The translations under genes were made by a program, and so were the position numbers. From Roseovarius sp. MMSF_3281 (GTDB lineage: Bacteria > Pseudomonadota > Alphaproteobacteria > Rhodobacterales > Rhodobacteraceae): 64,000 nt of DNA. Of the stretch, positions 1 through 7,595 are shown piece after piece. The first letter of the stretch is position 1, and every line of letters begins with the position of its first letter. Under the pieces are notes generated by a model that saw nothing but the letters and a program-made list of their open reading frames with translations, did not search any database and had not been told where the DNA came from. The DNA is taken from assembly GCF_030733685.1 (NCBI RefSeq), contig NZ_JASHIM010000001.1, positions 372,001 to 436,000 of the forward strand. The letters run 5' to 3'.

Positions 1-1
1 C

Positions 2-184
2 GGCTGCTGTGGCACCATGCCCGAGCACCTGTCGCATATGCGCGAGGCCCTGGAAAACCGCCCGCGCGGCGCGCGCCCGACACTGGAAGAGGTTGCCGAA
101 AAGCTGGGCGGGTTTTCCTCGGCGGTCGATGGCACGGGCGAGGATGACACCCCCAAGCGCCGCACCCGCCGCCGCCGCGGTTAA
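2..184 (+). CDS. Homocysteine S-methyltransferase / betaine-homocysteine methyltransferase family, C-terminal end (5' part outside window)
   Basis: Only the last 60 codons are present. The visible peptide opens with GCCGTMPEHL, which matches the C-terminal zinc-binding double-cysteine motif (GGCCGT) of the homocysteine S-methyltransferase fold; the initial Gly lies at the window edge. The protein ends in a basic run of Arg and Lys before TAA. The family transfers a methyl group to homocysteine to give methionine. A corrinoid-binding protein and a DUF1638 protein lie just downstream on the same strand. This suggests the homocysteine-activating part of a split, B12-dependent methionine synthase such as has been described in Phaeobacter and Dinoroseobacter. 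The stop overlaps the convergent radical SAM gene by 3-4 bases. Confidence 0.75.
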   Translation, partial: GCCGTMPEHLSHMREALENRPRGARPTLEEVAEKLGGFSSAVDGTGEDDTPKRRTRRRRG

Positions 185-1254
185 AACAGGCTGAGTTGGT
201 CGCCCGGTTTCGGGGGCGGCTTGAAGAGATCGCAGCGCAGCCTTGGCTGCGCGCGGTCAAGGCCCAGCCGTTTGGCCGCCAGATCGAAGCGTTGTGCGAT
301 CATCCGGGCATAGGTGCCGCTGCCACGCATCCGGCGGCCCCAATCGGCGGAATAGTCCTGCCCGCCGTGCATCTCGCGCACCCGCGCCATGACGCGGCCC
401 GCGCGGTCGGGGTAATGGGCGGCCAGCCATTCACGAAACAGCGGCGAGACCTCCAGCGGCAGGCGCAGCATGATCCATGAGGCCGCCGTGGCCCCGGCGC
501 CCTGCCCGGCCTTGAGCAAGGCCTCGATCTCGTGATCGGTCAGCCCCGGCACGACGGGCGAGGTCATCACCCGCACCGGCACCCCTGCCCCTGCCAGCCG
601 TTCGATCACTTGCAACCGCCGCGCGGGCGACGGCGCGCGCGGCTCCATCCGGCGCGAAAGCCTGGGGTCGAGGGTGGTGAGCGATATGCCGACCCGGACC
701 AAGCCGCGCCCGGCCATATCCGACAGAATATCCAGATCGCGTTCGATCAAGCTGCCCTTGGTGACGATGGCCACGGGATGATTGAAACGCTGCAGCACCT
801 TGAGGCAGGCCCGGGTCACTTCATGGGTCTTTTCAACCGGTTGGTAAGGGTCGGTATTGGTGCCGATGGCAATGGGCGCCACCCGGTAGCGCGGCGCGCG
901 CAATTCGCGGGCCAGGACCCGGGGCGCATCGGGACGGGCCACAAGGCGGGTTTCGAAATCAAGCCCCGCCGACAGGCCCAGCCAGGCATGGCTGGGGCGC
1001 GCGAAGCAATAGATACAGCCATGTTCGCAGCCCCGATACGGGTTGATCGAGCGATCGAATGGTAAATCGGGCGAACGGTTGTAGGTGATGATCTTGCGGG
1101 GTGTCTCCTCTCGCACCTCGGTGCGCAAGACGCTTTCGCCCGGCGCGGTCGGCTCAAAGCTGCGCGTCACCGCCTCGAAGCGGCCGGTGTCGTTGGACCC
1201 TGCCGCCCGGCCGGGGCAGCGCAGCGCGGGATCATGCGTAACCTTGTCTGACAT
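181..1254 (-). CDS. PA0069-family radical SAM protein (spore photoproduct lyase-like)
   Basis: A 357-aa protein with a radical SAM [4Fe-4S] motif CEHGCIYC (Cys 76, 80, 83 from the chosen start) inside NPYRGCEHGCIYCFARPSHA, the hallmark of the PA0069/Rv2578c family. This family resembles spore photoproduct lyase, but its substrate is unknown. An upstream in-frame extension to 1452 is possible. I prefer the ATG at 1254 because the encoded peptide then begins MSDKVTHDPA, GGAG precedes it by four bases, and the extension has no family resemblance. The gene is convergent with the partial methyltransferase and divergent from the corrinoid-protein gene. Confidence 0.85.
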   Translation of the reverse strand: MSDKVTHDPALRCPGRAAGSNDTGRFEAVTRSFEPTAPGESVLRTEVREETPRKIITYNRSPDLPFDRSINPYRGCEHGCIYCFARPSHAWLGLSAGLDFETRLVARPDAPRVLARELRAPRYRVAPIAIGTNTDPYQPVEKTHEVTRACLKVLQRFNHPVAIVTKGSLIERDLDILSDMAGRGLVRVGISLTTLDPRLSRRMEPRAPSPARRLQVIERLAGAGVPVRVMTSPVVPGLTDHEIEALLKAGQGAGATAASWIMLRLPLEVSPLFREWLAAHYPDRAGRVMARVREMHGGQDYSADWGRRMRGSGTYARMIAQRFDLAAKRLGLDRAQPRLRCDLFKPPPKPGDQLSLF

Positions 1255-1463
1255 GGCTCCAGACTGGAACAAATAGGGAACATACGCAACAACCCCGTAT
1301 AGAACATGAAGGATTTTCGAGGGTATTGGCGCGCATAAGGCGTTAAAGGTCGGTAGCGACGCGGCCAGTGTCGCAATTCGGAAAGTTGGTCTGCGGCAAA
1401 TTGACGAAAGCTGAAGCAGAGACAAACGCGCCGCTGGCGCCACAGGAATCAAGGAAACCGCTC

Positions 1464-2168
1464 ATGTCTGATGAAGAAGACGACATCATCCTGTCGGAAC
1501 TCGACGACGAGGAACTTGTCCAACAGATGTGGGACGACCTTTACGACGGTCTGAAGGAAGAGATCGAAGAAGGCGTCAATATCCTGCTTGAGCGCGGCTG
1601 GGCGCCCTACAAGATCCTGACCGAGGCATTGGTCGGCGGCATGACCATCGTCGGCAAGGATTTCCGCGACGGTATCCTCTTTGTGCCCGAGGTGCTTTTG
1701 GCCGCCAACGCCATGAAGTCGGGCATGTCGATCCTCAAGCCGCTGCTGGCCGAAACCGGCGCGCCGCGCGTGGGGTCGATGGTGATCGGCACCGTGAAGG
1801 GCGACATCCACGACATCGGCAAGAACCTCGTGTCGATGATGATGGAGGGCGCAGGTTTCGAAGTGGTCGATATCGGCATCAACAACCCGGTCGAAAACTA
1901 CCTTGAGGCCCTGGAAGAGCATAAGCCCGACATCCTTGGCATGTCGGCCCTGCTGACCACCACCATGCCTTACATGAAGGTCGTGATCGACACGATGGTC
2001 GAACAGGGCCTGCGCGACGACTATATCGTTCTGGTGGGCGGCGCGCCCCTGAACGAGGAATTCGGCAAGGCCATCGGGGCCGATGCCTATTGTCGCGACG
2101 CGGCCGTCGCGGTGGAGACCGCCAAGGACTACTGCGGTCGCAAGCACAACCAGGGCGCCACGGGCTAA
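1464..2168 (+). CDS. Corrinoid (cobalamin)-binding protein, MetH/MtbC-like module
   Basis: A 234-aa protein. Residues about 1-90 form the helical cap domain (acidic N-terminus, then LLERGWAPYKILTEALVGGM). Residues about 100-230 form a Rossmann-like B12-binding domain. GDIHDIGKN (113-121) holds the D-x-H-x-x-G signature with the cobalt-ligating His116, and VGGAPL is the later nucleotide-tail loop. It is the size of stand-alone corrinoid proteins and lacks the homocysteine, folate and reactivation domains of full MetH. With the homocysteine methyltransferase upstream, the likely role is the methyl-carrying subunit of a split methionine synthase. The start was chosen at ATG 1464 behind AAGGAAA. 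An earlier in-frame start at 1368 would add an extension without family character. Confidence 0.88.
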   Translation: MSDEEDDIILSELDDEELVQQMWDDLYDGLKEEIEEGVNILLERGWAPYKILTEALVGGMTIVGKDFRDGILFVPEVLLAANAMKSGMSILKPLLAETGAPRVGSMVIGTVKGDIHDIGKNLVSMMMEGAGFEVVDIGINNPVENYLEALEEHKPDILGMSALLTTTMPYMKVVIDTMVEQGLRDDYIVLVGGAPLNEEFGKAIGADAYCRDAAVAVETAKDYCGRKHNQGATG

Positions 2169-2196
2169 GGGCCGCAGGCCCCCACGGCTTTCCAAG

Positions 2197-2224
2197 CGGC
2201 CCGCCCTCGACGCGGGCCGTTTCT
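2197..2224 (+). terminator. Intrinsic terminator or attenuator between the corrinoid gene and the DUF1638 gene
   Basis: An 8-bp GC stem CGGCCCGC / GCGGGCCG with a 7-base loop is followed by TTTCTTTATT. It sits between the corrinoid-protein stop and the DUF1638 start, so it could end most transcripts and leave DUF1638 to read-through. Confidence 0.6.
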
Positions 2225-2241
2225 TTATTCAGGATGCGCAG

Positions 2242-2895
2242 ATGACCGACCTGCCGGACGATACAACCCTGACCGAAGACGGCTTTTCCGAGGCCGGGTC
2301 AAACGGGCGCATCCTGCTGATTGCCTGTGGGGCATTGGCGCATGAAATCCTTGCGCTCAAGCGTCTCAATGGCTGGCACCACATGGATCTGCAATGTCTG
2401 CCCGCCAAATTGCACCTCTACCCCGAGCGTATCCCGCAGGCGGTGGAAGAATCCGTTACCGCGCATCGCGCCGTCTATGACCGTATCTTCGTGGTCTATG
2501 CCGATTGTGGAACCGGCGGGCTTTTGCAGGCGAAATGCGCCGCCCTGGGCGTGGAAATGGTGGAAGGCCCGCATTGCTATTCGTTTTTCGAAGGCAACGC
2601 GGCTTTTGCCGATCATGGCGAAGAAGAGGTCACCGCCTTTTACCTGACGGATTTTCTGGTCAAGCAATTCGATGCCTTTGTCTGGAAACCCATGGGGTTC
2701 GACCGCCACCCCGAACTGCGCGACATGATGTTCGGCAATTACACCAAGCTGGTTTACCAGGCGCAAACCGACGATCCCAAGCTGCGCGCCAAGGCCGAAG
2801 ACTGCGCCGCGCGGCTTGGTCTTGCCTATGAATACCGCTTTACCGGCTATGGCGATCTGGCCGAGGCCCTTGAGGATCAGGCCGGGAAAACCTGA
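2242..2895 (+). CDS. DUF1638 domain protein
   Basis: A 217-aa protein with features of DUF1638: LLIACGALAHEI near the N-terminus, LPAKLHLYPERIPQAVEE, VYADCGTGG and EGPHCYSFF. Several Cys and His residues (in ACGAL, YADCGTG, GPHCYSFF) suggest metal or cofactor binding, but no reaction is established. The family often neighbours corrinoid methyltransferase genes, as here, so a role in the split methionine synthase or in methylamine/corrinoid metabolism is an inference. ATG 2242 was chosen because AGGA lies upstream; the longer open frame to 2083 overlaps the previous gene. Confidence 0.8.
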   Translation: MTDLPDDTTLTEDGFSEAGSNGRILLIACGALAHEILALKRLNGWHHMDLQCLPAKLHLYPERIPQAVEESVTAHRAVYDRIFVVYADCGTGGLLQAKCAALGVEMVEGPHCYSFFEGNAAFADHGEEEVTAFYLTDFLVKQFDAFVWKPMGFDRHPELRDMMFGNYTKLVYQAQTDDPKLRAKAEDCAARLGLAYEYRFTGYGDLAEALEDQAGKT

Positions 2896-2931
2896 TACCC
2901 TTCTTCTTTTTCCAAATATCCCGGGGTGTTC

Positions 2932-2948
2932 GAGGGGCAGCGCCCCTC
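2932..2948. repeat. Intergenic GC hairpin
   Basis: A 7-bp inverted repeat GAGGGGC / GCCCCTC with a 3-base loop lies between the DUF1638 stop and the convergent sufE stop. It has no following T-run on either strand, so it may be a REP-like intergenic hairpin or a weak bidirectional stop. Confidence 0.4.
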
Positions 2949-2996
2949 ATCCCAAGAAACCTGCGCGGCGCAGCCGCACCTTTTGGAAAGACCCGT

Positions 2997-3407
2997 TCAG
3001 GCCGCCTCAGAGGCCACGCTGCGAATGCGTTCGATCATGGCCCGCAATCCGTTGGAACGCTGCGCCGAGAGGTGATCGTTCAGCCCCAGGCGGGACAATT
3101 CACCCGGCGCATCCACCCTTGGCACCTCGGCGACCGGCAGGCCGTTGTAGAGCGCGCGCAAAACCGAGATCAGCCCGCGCACGATCATCGCGTCGCTGTC
3201 GCCTTCAAAGGAAAACAGCCCGCCTTCGATCCTGGGGTGAAGCCAGACCTGGCTGGCGCAGCCGTCGACCTTGGTCGCGGGCACCTTGAGGGCATCGTCC
3301 AGCGGCTCCATCGCCTTGCCGTGGTCGATGACATAGCGATAGCGGTCTTCCCAATCGTCAAGGAATTCGAAATCGGCAACGATATCTTCAAAGGCGTCCT
3401 GGGCCAT
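2997..3407 (-). CDS. sufE: SufE-family Fe-S assembly sulfur acceptor
   Basis: A 136-aa protein of normal SufE length. It has the signature VDGCASQVWL with the sulfur-accepting Cys, and WEDRYRYVIDHGK near the N-terminus. SufE takes persulfide sulfur from the cysteine desulfurase SufS and passes it to the SufBCD scaffold for Fe-S cluster assembly in the cytoplasm. No other suf gene is in view, which is common for detached sufE copies in alphaproteobacteria. The C-terminal LRAMIERIRSVASEA helix is typical. Confidence 0.9.
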   Translation of the reverse strand: MAQDAFEDIVADFEFLDDWEDRYRYVIDHGKAMEPLDDALKVPATKVDGCASQVWLHPRIEGGLFSFEGDSDAMIVRGLISVLRALYNGLPVAEVPRVDAPGELSRLGLNDHLSAQRSNGLRAMIERIRSVASEAA

Positions 3408-3533
3408 GTCCTACTCCGGTCTGTCTTGGTCCAAGAGGTAAGCGTGGTGCATTGGAAGGTCCAGACCCAGCTTGCACCTTTTCAAAACCGGCGCGATAGG
3501 GTAGTCGGGATAAAAGACAAAAAGGCGGTTGCG

Positions 3534-4070
3534 ATGCGGACCTTTCTTTCCCTTCTCGTGATTTCTTCGATGGCCTTGGCGGGCTGTAGCGGATGGCGCG
3601 ATTCGCGGGCGAACCCTTCGAATTGGTTCGGCTCGGGCGAACCCCGCCGCGTGGTAAAATCCGATGGCAGCGAAGAGGTGAACCCGCTTATTCCCGAACG
3701 CACCGGAATTTTCGACCGCACGCCCGAAGACGAGGTTTATGAAGGCACCCCCGTCGATCAGGTGACGGCCCTGAGCATCGAGCCCACCCCCGGGGGCGCC
3801 ATCGTGCGGGCCACGGGCCTGCCGCTGCGCCAGGAAGCCTTCGACGTGCGCCTTGTCGATGTCAACGCAGAGGATGCGGATGACGATTTGACACCGGTGG
3901 ACGGGGTTTTGACGTTCCGCCTTTCGGCGGTGCAGTCACGCGTCGCCCCGCAAGGCCCCGAACGGACCCGCCGCGTTCATGTCGGGCGTTTCGTATCCGA
4001 CCAGACCCTGGCGCAAACCCGTGTCATTCGCGTTGTCGCGGCGCGGAACGAACGTGTTTCGCGGCGCTGA
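3534..4070 (+). CDS. Small lipoprotein of unknown function
   Basis: A 178-aa protein starting at ATG 3534 behind an AAGGCGG ribosome site. The signal peptide ends in the lipobox MALAGC (Cys 18), so it should be anchored in the envelope. The mature part has a Trp-rich start (WRDSRANPSNWFG), a charged linker and a small C-terminal beta-rich domain with VRATGLPLRQ and VIRVVAARN. I do not recognise a named family. It is divergent from sufE and convergent with rnd, so it is probably a single transcription unit. Confidence 0.75.
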   Translation: MRTFLSLLVISSMALAGCSGWRDSRANPSNWFGSGEPRRVVKSDGSEEVNPLIPERTGIFDRTPEDEVYEGTPVDQVTALSIEPTPGGAIVRATGLPLRQEAFDVRLVDVNAEDADDDLTPVDGVLTFRLSAVQSRVAPQGPERTRRVHVGRFVSDQTLAQTRVIRVVAARNERVSRR

Positions 4071-4076
4071 CGCCGT

Positions 4077-5234
4077 TTAAAGTTCGACGGTCCTGATTTC
4101 CCCGCCCTTGGCGGCCAGGGCGATCTTGCCCTCGCAAAGGCGCATGGCATCTTGTCCGAAGACATCGTTGCGCCAGCCGTGCAGCGCGGGCACATCGCGC
4201 AGGCCAGCCGAGAGTGCATCAAGGTCGGCCGCACTGGCGATGAGTTTCGATGCCACGCCGTAACTTTCGGTTTTCGCCTTCAGCAAAACACGAAGCAAAT
4301 CGGCCAAGGCCGGGTTCACTTGCAGTTTCTCGCGGCTTTTGTCGGGTTTCGGCATTTTCTCGGGCGGGCAATTCAGCCCGGCCGCGACGGCCTGCAAAAT
4401 GCCATCGGCCACATCGCCTTTCCGGGCCTCGCGCAAAAGCAGCCGCGACCGGGACAGATCCTTGTGCGAGGTGGGTTTGGTCGAGGCCAGTTCGACAAGC
4501 GCGTCATCCTTGAACACGCGGTTGCGCGGGATGTTGCGCGATTGGGCGTGGGCCTCGCGGAAACGGGCCAGTTCGCGGACGATCGCCAGAAACTTGGCCG
4601 AGGTATTGCGGGTTTTCACCCGTTTCCACGCCTCGTCGGGTTTGACCACATAGGTCTCGCCATCGGTCAGGCTTTGCAGTTCTTCCTCGACCCAGGCGGC
4701 GCGGCCGGTGTCGTGCAGTTTCTTGGCCAGGAACTCGTAAATCTGGCGCAGGTGGGTCACATCGGCGAGGGCATATTTCTTTTGCGCCTCGGTCAGCGGG
4801 CGGCGTGACCAATCGGTGAACCGCGAGCTTTTGTCGAGTTGTTGTTTGGCGATCTTGCGCACCAGGGTTTCATAGCCCGCTTGGTCGCCGAAGCCACAGA
4901 CCATGGCCGCCACCTGTGTGTCGAACAGCGGTGTCGGGATGACGCCGGCATCGACATAGAATATCTCAAGGTCTTGCCGCGCGGCATGGAACACCTTGAC
5001 CACCGAGCTATCCCGGAACAGCGCATAAAGCGGTTCAAGAGACAGGTCGTTTTCCAAGGGGTCAACCAGGACCGCGTTGCTTTCGTCCTTGCCCGGCATG
5101 GCAAGTTGAATCAGGCAAAGCTTGGAATAATAGGTTCGTTCACGCAGGAATTCGGTATCGACGGTGATGTAATCGTGCTGTGCAGCCTCGGTGCAGAAAT
5201 TGGCAAGCTCTTGGGTCGTTGTCAGGGTTTTCAT
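4077..5234 (-). CDS. rnd: Ribonuclease D
   Basis: A 385-aa DEDDy 3'-5' exoribonuclease that trims tRNA precursors. Exo I is VDTEFLRERTYY with D26 and E28, Exo II is FHAARQDLEIF with D88, and Exo III is KKYALADVTHL with Y154 and D158. The C-terminal half contains the HRDC-type region (RNIPRNRVFKDDALVELA). The start MKTLTTTQEL at 5234 gives the usual family length; in-frame starts up to 5285 would add 17 residues. It is convergent with the lipoprotein gene and follows purN-purM on the same strand about 100 bases away. Confidence 0.93.
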   Translation of the reverse strand: MKTLTTTQELANFCTEAAQHDYITVDTEFLRERTYYSKLCLIQLAMPGKDESNAVLVDPLENDLSLEPLYALFRDSSVVKVFHAARQDLEIFYVDAGVIPTPLFDTQVAAMVCGFGDQAGYETLVRKIAKQQLDKSSRFTDWSRRPLTEAQKKYALADVTHLRQIYEFLAKKLHDTGRAAWVEEELQSLTDGETYVVKPDEAWKRVKTRNTSAKFLAIVRELARFREAHAQSRNIPRNRVFKDDALVELASTKPTSHKDLSRSRLLLREARKGDVADGILQAVAAGLNCPPEKMPKPDKSREKLQVNPALADLLRVLLKAKTESYGVASKLIASAADLDALSAGLRDVPALHGWRNDVFGQDAMRLCEGKIALAAKGGEIRTVEL

Positions 5235-5327
5235 GTAAAGCTTTTCTAATCTTTGTGGCATGGGGTCTTCGCGGCGCCCGTTCACCCGGTATAGGCAAAG
5301 ACGCGGGCAATGGGAATGGCCCCTGCC

Positions 5328-5918
5328 CTAAAGGTTGATCGCGGTCCGATCCCCTTGGGCGAAGCGCTGCAGGACCGCCGGGTAAAGCTTGTGTTCTTGG
5401 ATCAGGACCCGGGCCGCCAGTGTCTCGGGCGTGTCATCGGGCAGGATCGGCACCCGGGCCTGGCCAAGGATAGGGCCATCATCGAGTTCCGGCGTGACCT
5501 CGTGCACGGTGCATCCGGCCTCGGAATCGCCGGCCTCGATCGCGCGGGCGTGGGTGTTGAGGCCACGGTATTTCGGCAATAGCGAGGGGTGGATATTGAG
5601 CATCCGGCCCTTGAAGGCGTCGATGAAAACCGGGGTCAGGATTCGCATGAAACCGGCCAGGCAAAGAATATCCGGCTGATAAGGATCAATCGCGGAAATA
5701 ATTGCCTTTTCAAAGGCTTCCCGATCACCTTTAAAGTCGCGGTGATCGACAACCCCGGTCGCGACGCCGCGTGCTTGCGCCTTGGCCAGCCCACCGGCCC
5801 CGGCGCTATTGGCCAGCACGACCGCGGGCCGCGCCGGGTGATCGCCTGTCATGCTATCCACCAGCGAGACCATGTTGGACCCGCCGCCGGAAATCAGGAT
5901 GGCGACCCGTTTGGTCAC
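5328..5918 (-). CDS. purN: Phosphoribosylglycinamide formyltransferase
   Basis: A 196-aa GAR transformylase that uses 10-formyl-tetrahydrofolate in de novo purine synthesis. It has an N-terminal [12 protein letters not shown] phosphate-binding loop, the [12 protein letters not shown] motif with the catalytic Asn and His, and [13 protein letters not shown] with the catalytic Asp. The GTG start at 5918 overlaps the purM stop by four bases (GTGA), so the genes should be translationally coupled. A longer open frame to 6137 only reads through purM. Confidence 0.95.
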   Translation of the reverse strand: MTKRVAILISGGGSNMVSLVDSMTGDHPARPAVVLANSAGAGGLAKAQARGVATGVVDHRDFKGDREAFEKAIISAIDPYQPDILCLAGFMRILTPVFIDAFKGRMLNIHPSLLPKYRGLNTHARAIEAGDSEAGCTVHEVTPELDDGPILGQARVPILPDDTPETLAARVLIQEHKLYPAVLQRFAQGDRTAINL

Positions 5919-6961
5919 GCAAGCGCCCCGGTATAACGGACGCCCTCGCCCGTGGTGACGGTGCCCAGCTTCGACACGGTTTCGCCTTCGACTTCCAGCA
6001 GGGTCACAAGGTCTTTCACATGGTCGGGTTTGACCACGAGGATCATGCCGATACCGCAGTTGAAGGTCTTGAGCATCTCCGCCTCGGCCATGCCACCGGT
6101 GGCTTGCAACCACTTGAAAACAGGGGGCAATTCCCATGTGGAAAGATCTACATCCGCGCCCAGATCATCCGGCAGGACGCGCGGCAGGTTCTCGGTCAAC
6201 CCGCCGCCGGTGATATGGGCCAAGGCATGCACGCCCCCGGCCTGGACAGCGGCAAGCGCCTGTTTGACGTAAAGCCGTGTGGGGGTCAGCAGGGCCGCGC
6301 CGAGGGTGCCCTCGGCCCATGGGCAATCGGCATCCCATCCGAGGCCGGACATCTCGACCAGTTTACGCACTAGCGAATAACCGTTGGAGTGGATACCATC
6401 GCTGGCCAACCCCAGAAGGATATCGCCCTCGGCCACATCGGCGGGCAGGTCCGCGCCGCGTTCCATGGCGCCCACGGAGAAGCCCGCCAAATCAAAATCG
6501 CCTTCGGGGTACATGCCCGGCATTTCCGCCGTTTCGCCACCAATCAGGGCACAGCCCGACAATTCACAGCCCTTGGCGATACCTTCGATGATCCGCGCCG
6601 CCGTGTCGGTTTCAAGTTTGCCGGTGGCGAAATAATCGAGGAAAAACAAGGGTTCAGCCCCTTGGCAGACCAGATCGTTGACGCACATGGCCACAAGATC
6701 GACGCCCACGCCATCGACATTGCCGGTATCAATCGCGATGCGCAGCTTGGTGCCCACCCCATCGGTCGCGGCGACCAGCACAGGATCGGTATAGCCTGCG
6801 GCCTTGAGATCGAAGAGCGCGCCGAAACCGCCCAGCCCAGCCATGACACCGGGGCGGTTGGTACGCTTGGCGGCGGGTTTGATCCGGTCGACAAGGGCGT
6901 TGCCCGCGTCGATATCCACGCCCGCATCCGAATAGGTGATGCCGTTCTTGCCCTCGGTCAT
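5915..6961 (-). CDS. purM: Phosphoribosylformylglycinamidine cyclo-ligase (AIR synthetase)
   Basis: A 348-aa AIR synthetase that closes the imidazole ring with ATP, the step after PurL in purine synthesis. It has [14 protein letters not shown] at the N-terminus, the ATP-site segment [12 protein letters not shown], a Gly-rich [12 protein letters not shown] and [15 protein letters not shown]. The ATG at 6961 ([10 protein letters not shown]) is the likely start, behind AAAGGG; the TTG two codons upstream is less likely. It forms a two-gene operon with purN through the GTGA overlap. Confidence 0.95.
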   Translation of the reverse strand: MTEGKNGITYSDAGVDIDAGNALVDRIKPAAKRTNRPGVMAGLGGFGALFDLKAAGYTDPVLVAATDGVGTKLRIAIDTGNVDGVGVDLVAMCVNDLVCQGAEPLFFLDYFATGKLETDTAARIIEGIAKGCELSGCALIGGETAEMPGMYPEGDFDLAGFSVGAMERGADLPADVAEGDILLGLASDGIHSNGYSLVRKLVEMSGLGWDADCPWAEGTLGAALLTPTRLYVKQALAAVQAGGVHALAHITGGGLTENLPRVLPDDLGADVDLSTWELPPVFKWLQATGGMAEAEMLKTFNCGIGMILVVKPDHVKDLVTLLEVEGETVSKLGTVTTGEGVRYTGALA

Positions 6962-7175
6962 GTCCAAGCCCTTTGCCGTATCCTATGGGCGCGGGATTAG
7001 CCCAAGTGAGGGGCGAAGAAAAGCGCCTTGCGGGGCACGGGGCCGCGAATCGCGGATAACGCGTTGAAACGCCGCGAAAATGCCCTGTCGTGACCGTATC
7101 CGGGGAGGAATGGCCCAACTGTATGTGCTGGCTGCTTGACCGACCTGCCCCATCTGCTAATGACGGTCACAGGTC

Positions 7176-7252
7176 GGGCCTGTAGCTCAATTGGTTAGAG
7201 CAGAGCGCTCATAACGCTTTGGTTGGGGGTTCGAGTCCCTCCGGGCCTACCA
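7176..7252 (+). tRNA. tRNA with CAU anticodon (probably tRNA-Ile2, else elongator Met)
   Basis: A 77-nt cloverleaf. The acceptor GGGCCTG pairs with CGGGCCT, the D-arm is GCTC/GAGC, and the anticodon stem GAGCG/CGCTT encloses loop CTCATAA. The T-arm is GGGGG-TTCGAGT-CCCTC and CCA is encoded. The CAT anticodon does not tell Met from lysidine-modified Ile2. The GGGCCTG acceptor and TGGTT variable loop are closer to bacterial Ile2 than to elongator Met, in my judgement. Confidence 0.9.
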
Positions 7253-7276
7253 ATTATTACCAAGCGGGAAGATGTC

Positions 7277-7582
7277 ATGCGCAAAACAGCCCTGTCCCTT
7301 GTCGCGATTGCCTTGCTCTCGGCTTGTGCGGAGACGACACCAGCGGCCTTGGTTCAACAAGACCTTCGTGAGGTTTTTGGTGTTGAAGAGGGTGATATGC
7401 TGAAGCTGCGGGCCGGGCCCGGAACGGGGTTTGACACGATTGTCGGCCTGCCCAACGGTACGATGCTGCGCGTGCGGGACTGTTCCCGAAATGGCGGCAC
7501 GCGGTGGTGCGAGGCCGCATTGGACCGGGCGCCGGGGCTGCGCGGCTATGTGTCGGAAACCTATCTGCGAACGCCTGGCTGA
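7277..7582 (+). CDS. SH3-domain lipoprotein
   Basis: A 101-aa protein. The signal peptide MRKTALSLVAIALLSAC carries a lipobox (Cys 17). The mature part is a bacterial SH3 domain (SH3b): LKLRAGPGTGFDTIVGLPNG, then a Cys pair (RDCSRN and RWCEAAL) and GYVSETYL. Such proteins usually bind peptidoglycan or peptides in the periplasm; the ligand is unknown. The ATG lies only 25 bases after the CCA of the tRNA, with GGGAAG as the ribosome site and no terminator between, so it may be co-transcribed with the tRNA. It is convergent with the histidine kinase gene. Confidence 0.82.
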   Translation: MRKTALSLVAIALLSACAETTPAALVQQDLREVFGVEEGDMLKLRAGPGTGFDTIVGLPNGTMLRVRDCSRNGGTRWCEAALDRAPGLRGYVSETYLRTPG

Positions 7583-7595
7583 CTGGTGCCGGGTA

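Noticed and set aside
1255..1463. Cobalamin riboswitch before the corrinoid gene
   Set aside because: I looked for the B12-box and paired stems in this 209-base gap and saw none; the gap is also short for that riboswitch.
7176..7252. Initiator tRNA-Met reading of the CAU tRNA
   Set aside because: The first acceptor pair is G-U in place of the unpaired 1-72 position typical of bacterial initiators, and the anticodon stem lacks the three G-C pairs of an initiator.
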